NCBI GenBank assembly: GCA_002966495.1
Contig: CP016490.1
Coordinates: 1,860,001-1,924,000 of the forward strand
DNA from: Halomonas sp. GFAJ-1
GTDB taxonomy: Bacteria > Pseudomonadota > Gammaproteobacteria > Pseudomonadales > Halomonadaceae
Direction of reading: 5' to 3'
DNA: 64,000 bases
Shown piece by piece: positions 25,339-36,912 of this stretch. The stretch's first letter is position 1. Each line of letters begins with the position of its first letter. The notes beneath the pieces are model-generated. The model did not search any database and was not told where the DNA came from. It was given only the letters and a program-made list of their open reading frames with translations. A program made the translations under genes and the position numbers.

Positions 25339-25666
25339 TAAAACCTCCAGTATCTCAGCTCATAAAGCTGCAACGAATAGCATGATAATAGAACAGCGTT
25401 CTTTAAAAGATAACGGAAGCATCCTGATTTGACCAGCCATCAATGAAAAAGGTCATAAATTGCTGAGGAGGCGCGCATTGCGCAAGCAGTGTGCAAATAC
25501 TTTGCACATGCGTGATGTACGCCTACGGGTGGCAATAAGCGACTATGAAGTGGGCCAACTGTTCAATACGAAAAATTATCCAACACAAAAAACTATCCAA
25601 CACAAAAAAGGGGGCTTTCGCCCCCTTTGGTTGACTGCTAAAGCTTTATTGCTTATCCGGTATGAA
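25339..25666. other. Intergenic region between slyB and aceA with an inverted repeat and a tandem repeat
   Basis: No gene is convincing here. An 8-bp inverted repeat TGTGCAAA-TAC-TTTGCACA lies at 25490-25508 and could be an operator or a small hairpin. A 17-base unit beginning TATCCAACAC occurs twice in tandem at 25577-25609, next to the aceA terminator. The slyB promoter should lie near 25340-25420. Confidence 0.5.
25607..25628 (-). terminator. Terminator of aceA
   Basis: AAAGGGGGC pairs with GCCCCCTTT around a TTTC loop. On the minus strand the stem is followed by TTTTTTGTGTTGG. It lies about 40 bases after the aceA stop. The downstream T-tract sequence is duplicated in tandem. Confidence 0.88.
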
Positions 25667-27265
25667 TTAACCGAATTGGTTCATTGTGTTGTCTTTACCA
25701 CCGGCTTTCAGTGCGGCATCACCGTGGAAGAACTCTTTATGGTCGTCGCCAATGTTCGAGCCTGCCATATCCTGGTGCTTAACAGTCGCGATGCCTTGGC
25801 GAATTTCTTCGCGCTGCACGCCTTTAACGTAGGCCAGCATTCCCTCGTCACCAAAGTAGCCTTTCGCTAAGTTGTCGGTAGAGAGTGCCGCAGTGTGGTA
25901 AGTCGGCAGTGTGATCAGGTGGTGGAAGATGCCGGCTTCACGGGCGCCATCGCGCTGGAAGTTACGCGTCCACTCATCTGCCAATTGGCCAAGTTCGGTG
26001 TTGTCGTACTCAACGCTCATCAGCTTATCGCGCTGGTAAGCGGAAACGTCTTTACCTTCTTTCTCCCACGCATCAAACACTTGCTGGCGGAAGTTCAGCG
26101 TCCAGTTGAAGGACGGTGAGTTGTTGTAAACCAGCTTGGCGTCCGGGCACACTTCGCGAATGCGGTTAACCATGCTGGCAATTTGGCCAACGTGGGGTTT
26201 TTCGGTTTCAATCCACAGCAGGTCAGCACCGTTTTGAAGGCTGGTGATACAGTCCAAAATAACGCGGTCTTCGCCGGTGCCAGCTTTGAACTGGTAAAGG
26301 CCTGAGGCCAAACGCTTGGGTTTAACCAGTTTGCCGTTCTGCTTGATGACAACATCGCCGTTGTTAATGTCGTCAGCATTCTCGATAACATCGCCATCCA
26401 AGAAGCTGTTGTACTGGTCGCCCAGGTCGCCTGGTGCGTTGGTAACAGCGATCTTCTGGGTCAGGCCTGCACCTAGCGAGTCAGTACGTGCCACGATGAC
26501 GCCATCATCTACGCCTAGTTCTAGGAAGGCATAACGTACGGCGTTGATTTTTGCCAGGAAGTCTTCATGAGGAACGGTCACTTTACCGTCCTGGTGACCA
26601 CACTGCTTTTCGTCAGATACCTGGTTTTCCAGCTGGATGCAGCACGCGCCTGCCTGGATAAATTTCTTAGCCAGCAGGTAGGTCGCTTCGGCGTTACCAA
26701 AGCCCGCGTCGATGTCAGCGATAATCGGCACGACATGTGTTTCGTGGTTATCGATTTTGCTGATCAATTCTTGCTCTTTAGCGCTATCGCCAGCTTCTTT
26801 GGCGTCATCTAGCGCGCGGAAGAGGTGGTTAAGTTCCCACGCATCTGCCTGCTTCAAGAAGGTGTATAGCTCTTCAATCAGGTTGGCAACGGAGGTTTTT
26901 TCGTGCATGGACTGGTCAGGCAGCGGACCAAACTCAGAGCGTAGTGCGGCAACCATCCAGCCAGAGAGGTAGAGGTAGCTGCGCTTGGTGGTGCCAAAAT
27001 GCTTTTTAATCGAGATCAACTTTTGCTGGCCGATAAAACCGTGCCAGCAGCCCAGGGACTGGGTGTACTTAGATGTATCAGCGTCGTAGGCCGCCATGTC
27101 TTCACGCATAATTTTAGCGGTGTAGCGGGCAATATCTAGGCCGGTGTGAAAGCGGTTCTGGGCACGCATACGGGCGGCGTATTCTGGCTTGATCGCTTCC
27201 CATTTACCACCTTGTGCTTCGCGTAATTGGGCGATGGCTTTAATATCGTCGAGAAGTCCTGACAT
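25667..27265 (-). CDS. aceA: Isocitrate lyase
   Basis: This 532-residue enzyme cleaves isocitrate to succinate and glyoxylate, the first step of the glyoxylate shunt. The length fits the long form found in Pseudomonas, about 100 residues more than E. coli AceA. The active-site loop reads SDEKQCGHQDGKV, with the catalytic cysteine in KQCGH as in the Pseudomonas type, where E. coli has KKCGH. IIADIDAGFGNAEATY holds metal-binding acids, and VARTDSLGA and NNSPSFNW are also conserved. GGAGGT stands eight bases before the ATG. It competes for isocitrate with the dehydrogenase encoded at 33950. Malate synthase is not in the window. Confidence 0.96.
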   Translation of the reverse strand: MSGLLDDIKAIAQLREAQGGKWEAIKPEYAARMRAQNRFHTGLDIARYTAKIMREDMAAYDADTSKYTQSLGCWHGFIGQQKLISIKKHFGTTKRSYLYLSGWMVAALRSEFGPLPDQSMHEKTSVANLIEELYTFLKQADAWELNHLFRALDDAKEAGDSAKEQELISKIDNHETHVVPIIADIDAGFGNAEATYLLAKKFIQAGACCIQLENQVSDEKQCGHQDGKVTVPHEDFLAKINAVRYAFLELGVDDGVIVARTDSLGAGLTQKIAVTNAPGDLGDQYNSFLDGDVIENADDINNGDVVIKQNGKLVKPKRLASGLYQFKAGTGEDRVILDCITSLQNGADLLWIETEKPHVGQIASMVNRIREVCPDAKLVYNNSPSFNWTLNFRQQVFDAWEKEGKDVSAYQRDKLMSVEYDNTELGQLADEWTRNFQRDGAREAGIFHHLITLPTYHTAALSTDNLAKGYFGDEGMLAYVKGVQREEIRQGIATVKHQDMAGSNIGDDHKEFFHGDAALKAGGKDNTMNQFG

Positions 27266-27603
27266 GAGCTGATACCTCCGGGGTCGTGATAGCGATATCG
27301 CAAGTACGTTAGTTAATGCTTATGTTGCACTTGCGAAGTTGTTTCAGGGTTACTTATTTAAGTTGCTGTGTCGCTTAGATAATCGTCTCTAATAGAAACG
27401 TCTCTAAGAGGAACGTCGTACTCTCTTGAAAGCTATAAGCAAACTGAGCGAGTGCGCCGTACTGCAATGCAACAACTATCAACTAGTACGACGCATTCAA
27501 CAATTGTCACTTGGGGGCAGAAGGGGTTGTAACTCGACTACAGGGCCTAGTCATAACGCCGTGTTTGTGTAGTCGTTTTTCGTCAGTTCACTATCAACAG
27601 GCC
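27266..27603. promoter_or_regulatory. Upstream region of aceA with several repeats
   Basis: This gene-free stretch of about 340 bases leads into aceA and probably carries its promoter and control sites. I see an inverted repeat CGCAAGT/ACTTGCG at 27299-27305 and 27329-27335, two direct copies of CGTCTCTAA at 27384-27392 and 27399-27407 (15-base period), and an 8-bp inverted repeat CGACTACA/TGTAGTCG at 27535-27542 and 27568-27575. None equals a binding site I can name with confidence. Confidence 0.45.
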
Positions 27604-27630
27604 AAAAAAAGCGCCACCTAGCGGTGGCGC
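27604..27630 (-). terminator. Terminator after the acetyltransferase gene
   Basis: GCGCCACC pairs with GGTGGCGC around a 4-base loop. On the minus strand it is followed by seven T residues. It should end transcripts of roxA and the acetyltransferase before the aceA promoter region. Confidence 0.88.
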
Positions 27631-27675
27631 AGTCGTCAGTTATGAGACGGTTAAGTGGGCGATAAGAGGTGTTCT

Positions 27676-28098
27676 CTAAAGTGTTAACGCCATGTCGCGA
27701 TGGGGAATGCCTGCATCCATAAATATCTCGCCGTAGGCGACAAAACCTAGGCGCTCATAAAAAGCCAGGGCATGTAGTTGAGCGCTAAGCTCGGCTTTTG
27801 CATGGCCAGCTTCGCGGGCAGCTTGAATGGCTGCTTCCATCAGCTGATAACCAATCCCCGTACCTCTGGCGCTGGGAAGAACCGCCACGCGACCAATATG
27901 GCCATCTGGCAGTAGGCGGGCGGTGCCCACCGGCTGGCCATTGAGAGTGGCTAAAAAATGGCGGCACTCGGCATCCCGGCCATCCCACTCTTCCTCTTGG
28001 GGCACGCGCTGCTCTTCAATAAAGACAGTGCAGCGAATAGCAGAGGCTGCCTCCCCTAGCGTGGGCCAATCGCCACTAACAATGTCCACAGGTGACAT
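27676..28098 (-). CDS. GNAT-family N-acetyltransferase
   Basis: This 140-residue protein has the GNAT fold. The acetyl-CoA binding stretch is RVAVLPSARGTGIGYQLMEAA, preceded by a strand with GTARLLPDG and followed by LHALAFYERLGFVAYGE. The N-terminal AIRCTVFIEEQRVPQEEEWDG and C-terminal FMDAGIPHRDM are typical of the YjcF/ElaA-like branch. The substrate is unknown. It starts five bases after the stop of roxA, so it is probably co-transcribed and coupled with it. A terminator follows. Confidence 0.88.
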   Translation of the reverse strand: MSPVDIVSGDWPTLGEAASAIRCTVFIEEQRVPQEEEWDGRDAECRHFLATLNGQPVGTARLLPDGHIGRVAVLPSARGTGIGYQLMEAAIQAAREAGHAKAELSAQLHALAFYERLGFVAYGEIFMDAGIPHRDMALTL

Positions 28099-28100
28099 GG

Positions 28101-29279
28101 CTAATCCTCGTCCTCTTCGCCCATAAAGCCTAGGCTGCCCGTATTGGTGAGCTGCGTGATGAGTTCAGTGGCACCGCTGAGTTCCAGCACGTCAGCGTGG
28201 ATGGGTGCAGGGTCGGCAAGGCGTTTGGCCAATGCTTCTGTGCAGGGGTGGCCATCGCCATCAACAAACAGAGTGGTGCCGCTGGCATCACTACGCCAAG
28301 CGATTCGGGAACCCGGCATTTGGAACAGAGGCTCGCCAGCGTGTAGTTGCGCAACAAGGTCTTCTTCGCTCATGGGCTGCTCTAAGGGAACAACCTGATC
28401 GATATATTTTGGCTGCGTCATAACGCGGCCAAACCATTGTGCCATTTGTTCCGGCTGATCCAGGGTTTCAAGGATAAATTGGCGCATCCGTTCTACGGCG
28501 GCATCGTCCACCTCACCTAGCTGGCTGGCGGGTGCCATGCCTGCATCACTGTAGCGCTGGGAAGCCGATAGCTGTTCACCAAGGTAATCAGCATAGGAAG
28601 TGATGGCTTCATCTGCTGAGGGCGCGCGAAAGCCGACCGATATCGTCATGCAGTCATCGGTTTGGCTAACCCCATGATGCGCCCAGCCGGGTGGCAGGTA
28701 GAGCATGTCGCCGGGTGCTAGCGTCCAGTCGGAGTTTGCTTCTACCTCAAAGGTTTCAAGAATGCGCAGGTCGATCCCTTGAATGATCGGCGCATCGTCA
28801 GACTGCTTGCCGCCCAATTGCCAGCGACGATGGCCGCTGGCCTGGAGCAGGAAGACATCATACTGATCAATATGCGGTCCAACGCTGCCACCAGGGGGGG
28901 CGTAGCTGATCATGATGTCGTCTAGCCGCCAACGGGGCAAAAAATCAAACTCATCCATTAACGCCGCAATAGAGGGCACGTAATGATCTACAGCCTGCAC
29001 CAGCAGACTCCAGTTGCCTTCTGGAAGCCGCTCAAAGGTGGCGTCGTCAAACGGCCCGTGGGATACCTGCCAGGGGCCGTCGGGGCCATCTTCCTCGACT
29101 AGCCGAGCCTCAACGCCAGGTTCGCAGGCCAGGCCTGCTAGCTCATCGGGCTCAATGGGGCTTAAAAACTCGGGAATAGCGCCACGAATCAGTAGCGGTT
29201 TCTGTTGCCAGTAGTTGGCCAAAAAGTCTTCTGGGGTCAAATCGCCCAGCAACGTTAATGGCGTATTGGGTTGGCTCAT
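28101..29279 (-). CDS. roxA: Ribosomal protein L16 arginine hydroxylase, RoxA/YcfD-like
   Basis: This 392-residue JmjC/cupin oxygenase should hydroxylate an arginine of ribosomal protein L16, using iron, oxygen and 2-oxoglutarate. The opening has NYWQQKPLLIRGAIP, shared with YcfD. The iron-binding HxD is in VGPHIDQYDVFLLQ, and the distal histidine is in LPPGWAHHGVSQ. A helical dimerisation part and a C-terminal winged-helix part follow. In E. coli ycfD is also close to purB (with phoPQ between), so position supports the call. It appears to be the first gene of a two-gene unit. Confidence 0.92.
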   Translation of the reverse strand: MSQPNTPLTLLGDLTPEDFLANYWQQKPLLIRGAIPEFLSPIEPDELAGLACEPGVEARLVEEDGPDGPWQVSHGPFDDATFERLPEGNWSLLVQAVDHYVPSIAALMDEFDFLPRWRLDDIMISYAPPGGSVGPHIDQYDVFLLQASGHRRWQLGGKQSDDAPIIQGIDLRILETFEVEANSDWTLAPGDMLYLPPGWAHHGVSQTDDCMTISVGFRAPSADEAITSYADYLGEQLSASQRYSDAGMAPASQLGEVDDAAVERMRQFILETLDQPEQMAQWFGRVMTQPKYIDQVVPLEQPMSEEDLVAQLHAGEPLFQMPGSRIAWRSDASGTTLFVDGDGHPCTEALAKRLADPAPIHADVLELSGATELITQLTNTGSLGFMGEEDED

Positions 29280-29347
29280 GGCGGTATCCTAAATAGGTGA
29301 ACGCGGCGCTATTACAGTTAGTGACAACTGTTGATGACAACAACGAA

Positions 29348-31427
<2,080 letters not shown>

Positions 31428-31431
<4 letters not shown>

Positions 31432-32570
31432 GCAGCAGTCTCCGAAGCTTTCCAAGTGGCGCGGATCACGCCACCGCCTAAACAGATATCACCATCATAA
31501 AGTACCAGCGACTGCCCTGGCGTTACCGCCCATTGTGGGTCATCGAAGACCACTTCCACGCTGCCATCCGCTAGAGCGCGTATTTCGCAGGGGCAGTCGC
31601 TTTGGCGATAGCGGGTTTTCGCGGTAAAGCGGCCCTGCTGTGTGGGCGGTTCGCCCGCGACCCAATCCATTTTTTCCGTGGCTAGGGTATCGGTATAGAG
31701 CAGCGGATGATGCTTGCCCTGTACGGCAATCAGTACGTTGCGTGCTAAATCTTTGGCAGCCACGTACCAGGGGTCTTCTGAGTAGTTGGCAAGGCCGCCG
31801 ATACCCAGGCCCTGGCGCTGGCCAAGGGTGTAGTACATGAGCCCCATGTGCTTACCGATGACATCGCCTTCCGGGGTTTCAATCATACCGGGCTGTGCAG
31901 GTAGGTATTGCTGCAGAAAATCGCGGAAACGGCGCTCACCAATAAAGCAAATGCCCGTGGAGTCTTTCTTCTTGGCGGTTACTAGGTCGTGGTGCTCTGC
32001 CAAGGCTCGGACGGCGGGTTTCTCCAGCTCGCCGACAGGGAATAGCGTGCGTGCAATGGCCGCTTCGGGCACTGCATGCAGGAAGTAGCTCTGGTCTTTG
32101 TTACCATCCAAGCCTTTTAGCAGGCGCGGGCGCCCTTCACGAACCCCTTGACGCACATAGTGTCCGGTCGCAATTTTATCTGCGCCTAGCATTTCGGCGT
32201 ATTCCAAAAAGACCTTAAATTTGATCTCCCGGTTACACAGAATGTCAGGGTTAGGCGTTCGGCCTGCCTTATACTCGGCAAGGAAGTGTTCAAACACGTT
32301 ATCCCAATATTCAGCGGCGAAATTAGCCGTATGCAGCTTAATCCCCAGCTTGGCGCACACCGCTTCGGCATCGGCGAGGTCTTCCTTCGCTGTGCAGTAC
32401 TCTGTGCCGTCGTCTTCGTCCCAATTCTTCATGAACAGGCCCTCAACCTCGTACCCCTGTTGGAGTAGAAGCAGGGCAGAAACAGACGAATCGACGCCAC
32501 CCGACATGCCGACAATAACTTTGCCGTTAGCGGTTGGCTCGGTAGTGGACGACCCAGTGGTGGCCGACAT
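31428..32570 (-). CDS. mnmA: tRNA 2-thiouridine synthase MnmA
   Basis: This 380-residue enzyme adds sulfur to uridine 34 of tRNA for Lys, Glu and Gln. It has the ATP-binding PP-loop [16 protein letters not shown] at about residues 20-35 (slightly after a non-conserved tail). The catalytic nucleophile cysteine lies in [12 protein letters not shown] and the persulfide cysteine in [19 protein letters not shown] and [13 protein letters not shown] are also conserved. Two ATG codons are possible; GGGG six bases before 32570 favours that one over 32576. It is followed by hflD with a four-base overlap. Confidence 0.95.
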
Positions 32571-32658
32571 AGGCATCCCCAGTAGAAGTAGTGTGCATAA
32601 GAGCAGTAAGCAAGTGGCCGAAGATTATACACGATGGGGGCTTAACGCTTCGAGTGCT

Positions 32659-33099
32659 TCACTCCCGAATCACGGTAAGGGGGTAGCAGTGTCCGCTGCT
32701 GGCATCAATAATGCGTTTAAGCACCAAGGGGCTGCGTAGCCGCTGAGCGGCATTAAGTGCTTCTATTTCTTGACGCGTGAGCCAATGGGTAGCCGTTATA
32801 TCGCTATCTATAGGGGTGTTCAGTTGGGTATCTGGGGTGGCGACAAAGCCGTGGCTATGAAACGTCACTCCCTCCGGTGTGTGAAATACATAAAGCCCTA
32901 AATAGCCCGTTAACGTTACCTGCCAAGCGGTCTCTTCTTTTACCTCGCGCACTATCGCCGCAAGCGGCCCTTCGCCAGGCTCCACATGTCCTGCAGGCTG
33001 ATTAAAAACGGTTGCTTTGCCACCGCGTGCTTCTTCCACCATCAAGTAGCGCCCATTTTGCTGGATCACACAGGCAGCTGTGCTACGTATATGGCTCAT
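32659..33099 (-). CDS. nudJ: Nudix phosphatase, NudJ-like
   Basis: This 146-residue Nudix hydrolase resembles NudJ (YmfB), a phosphatase active on thiamine and nucleoside di- and triphosphates. The Nudix box runs from GHVEPGE through REVKEETAW, with the glutamates that bind metal; the usual glycine after EET is alanine here. VEEARGGKATVFNQPAGH just before it is typical for the group. It overlaps rluE by four bases and lies 88 bases upstream of mnmA, the same order as in E. coli. Confidence 0.9.
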   Translation of the reverse strand: MSHIRSTAACVIQQNGRYLMVEEARGGKATVFNQPAGHVEPGEGPLAAIVREVKEETAWQVTLTGYLGLYVFHTPEGVTFHSHGFVATPDTQLNTPIDSDITATHWLTRQEIEALNAAQRLRSPLVLKRIIDASSGHCYPLTVIRE

Positions 33100-33695
33100 G
33101 AGGTGCGCCTACGCCGTGGCGAGCTGCCACGTTTAGGTTTAGTTGACTGTGGGGCATGTAGCGTCTCTTTGCGCCACTCGCCGGGCGCTAGGTCTCCCAG
33201 CTGCCATGGGCCAATCGCTGCGCGAATCAGACGCAGGGTGGGAAAACCTACATGGGCGGTCATGCGCCGGACCTGACGGTTACGGCCTTCGCTGATGGTT
33301 AGCTCCAACCAGCTAGTGGAGGGGTGGCGCTTGGGGTCAACGGCGGGGTCGCGCGGCGCCATGGCAGGCGCTTCAATGCGCCGTGCTTTGGCGGGCTGAG
33401 TAGGGCCATCTTTCAGGGTGAGGCCTTGTTTAAGCAAGCTGATCGCCTCATCGCTTATATGCCCCTCAAGCTGCACCCAGTAGGTTTTTGGCTGCTTATG
33501 CCGTGGGTGGGCAATGCGATGAATGAGGCCACCGTCATCGCTGAGAAGTAGCAGCCCCTCTGAGTCGTAGTCCAGCCTTCCAGCGGCATAAACGCCGGGC
33601 GCGTTAATTACATCGGCTAGGGTGGCACGGCCTTGGTTATCGGTAAACTGGGAGAGCATTCGATAGGGTTTATGCAGTAAGTAAAGCGTACTCAT
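33096..33695 (-). CDS. rluE: 23S rRNA pseudouridine synthase RluE
   Basis: This 199-residue pseudouridine synthase of the RsuA group has catalytic aspartate in AAGRLDYDSEGLLLL (about residue 40). HPRHKQPKTYWVQLEG and ISEGRNRQVRRMTAHVGFPTLRLIR are the other family motifs. It has no N-terminal S4 domain, which fits RluE (site U2457 in E. coli 23S rRNA). The C-terminus is basic (PKRGSSPRRRRTS). It is the first gene before nudJ and divergent from the isocitrate dehydrogenase gene, as in E. coli. Confidence 0.9.
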   Translation of the reverse strand: MSTLYLLHKPYRMLSQFTDNQGRATLADVINAPGVYAAGRLDYDSEGLLLLSDDGGLIHRIAHPRHKQPKTYWVQLEGHISDEAISLLKQGLTLKDGPTQPAKARRIEAPAMAPRDPAVDPKRHPSTSWLELTISEGRNRQVRRMTAHVGFPTLRLIRAAIGPWQLGDLAPGEWRKETLHAPQSTKPKRGSSPRRRRTS

Positions 33696-33898
33696 GTTGC
33701 CTCGTAGGTCGTGCTTTTAATTTGTCGACAATCGTTCATGCGGTTAAAGTTCAGCGCTGGTATACTTCGGCGTAGCCGTATGAGACGTGCTTGAGTCGTC
33801 GTAATCACCACCGCAGTAAACCACCGAGTGATGCCGGGGCAGCCAAGAAATGCTCCCCCTACTTCGCGGCCTGGTCTTTTGTTGAATGCGCCGCGTAG

Positions 33899-36184
<2,286 letters not shown>

Positions 36185-36248
36185 TAACCACACCCAGCAG
36201 CCGTTCGTGCTGCCGCTGGGCATAGCGCATTAAAAATGTTGCTATCAC

Positions 36249-36279
36249 CCCTCGCCCGCTAGCCGGGCGAGGGTTTTTT
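36249..36279 (+). terminator. Terminator of idh
   Basis: CCCTCGCCCG pairs with CGGGCGAGGG around a 5-base loop, followed by six T residues: a textbook intrinsic terminator 65 bases after the stop. Confidence 0.95.
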
Positions 36280-36450
36280 GTCTCGCTCAGTGTGATAATT
36301 TGTTTTTTTCCATGAACCCTTGCTGGCGTCGCGCGTCTTATAGAAGTAACGACTCAAACTAGATGCCGCGTGATAGCTAAGAGACGATATCCCTTGCTGC
36401 TTATGCCCAATATTCACAGTTCATACCTGGCGACTATCCTGCAAGCAGGC

Positions 36451-36774
36451 ATGTCACTCCCTGATATGCCTGACCATGATGATGGCCTGGCGGTAGAAAC
36501 AGCCAAGCCTGAGTTAGCTCAGCCTCCGCTTTATAAAGTGGTGCTACATAACGACGATTACACTCCTATGGAGTTTGTCGTAGAAATTTTGCAAGGCTTT
36601 TTCGGTATGGATAGTGAAAAAGCGGTGCAAGTAATGCTCGCGGTGCACACCCAGGGTAAAGCTACCTGCGGTATCTTTACCCGCGACATTGCCGAAACTA
36701 AAAGTTATCAAGTCAATGAATACGCCCGTGAATGCGAGCACCCACTAATGTGTGATATCGAATCTGCTAACTGA
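36451..36774 (+). CDS. clpS: ClpS adaptor protein
   Basis: ClpS is the N-degron adaptor: it binds proteins with N-terminal Leu, Phe, Tyr or Trp and delivers them to ClpAP. The conserved core is present: [19 protein letters not shown] with the NDD that grips the free amino group, and [23 protein letters not shown] lining the pocket. With the ATG at 36451 the protein has 107 residues, the usual size, and a flexible acidic N-terminus. Upstream in-frame starts at 36370 (GTG) and 36403 would add non-family residues; 36466 is also possible. It precedes clpA on the same strand. Confidence 0.93.
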   Translation: MSLPDMPDHDDGLAVETAKPELAQPPLYKVVLHNDDYTPMEFVVEILQGFFGMDSEKAVQVMLAVHTQGKATCGIFTRDIAETKSYQVNEYARECEHPLMCDIESAN

Positions 36775-36867
36775 AAGCGTTGAAAAAAATTAGCGGAGGG
36801 GCTTGCAACCGCGCCATTTGTACCCGATGTTGAAAGTGCCGGTCGATTAAACTGATCCGATGCAACC

Positions 36868-36890
36868 CCTAGGTGGCAATATGCCCTAGG
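36868..36890 (+). promoter_or_regulatory. Inverted repeat in the clpA leader
   Basis: Two copies of CCTAGG, 11 bases apart, can form an imperfect stem that closes 22 bases before the clpA ATG and just ahead of its AAGGGG ribosome site. It might be a hairpin in the leader or an operator. No regulator is implied by the sequence. Confidence 0.35.
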
Positions 36891-36912
36891 TAGTAGCGAA
36901 AAGGGGACTGCC

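Noticed and set aside
27535..27575. RccR-type operator upstream of aceA
   Set aside because: The half-sites resemble the reported motif but in opposite order and far apart, so naming the regulator would be overreach.
36370..36450. Longer N-terminus for ClpS from a GTG at 36370
   Set aside because: ClpS proteins are about 105 residues; the extra residues are hydrophobic and unlike the family, and no ribosome site supports that start.
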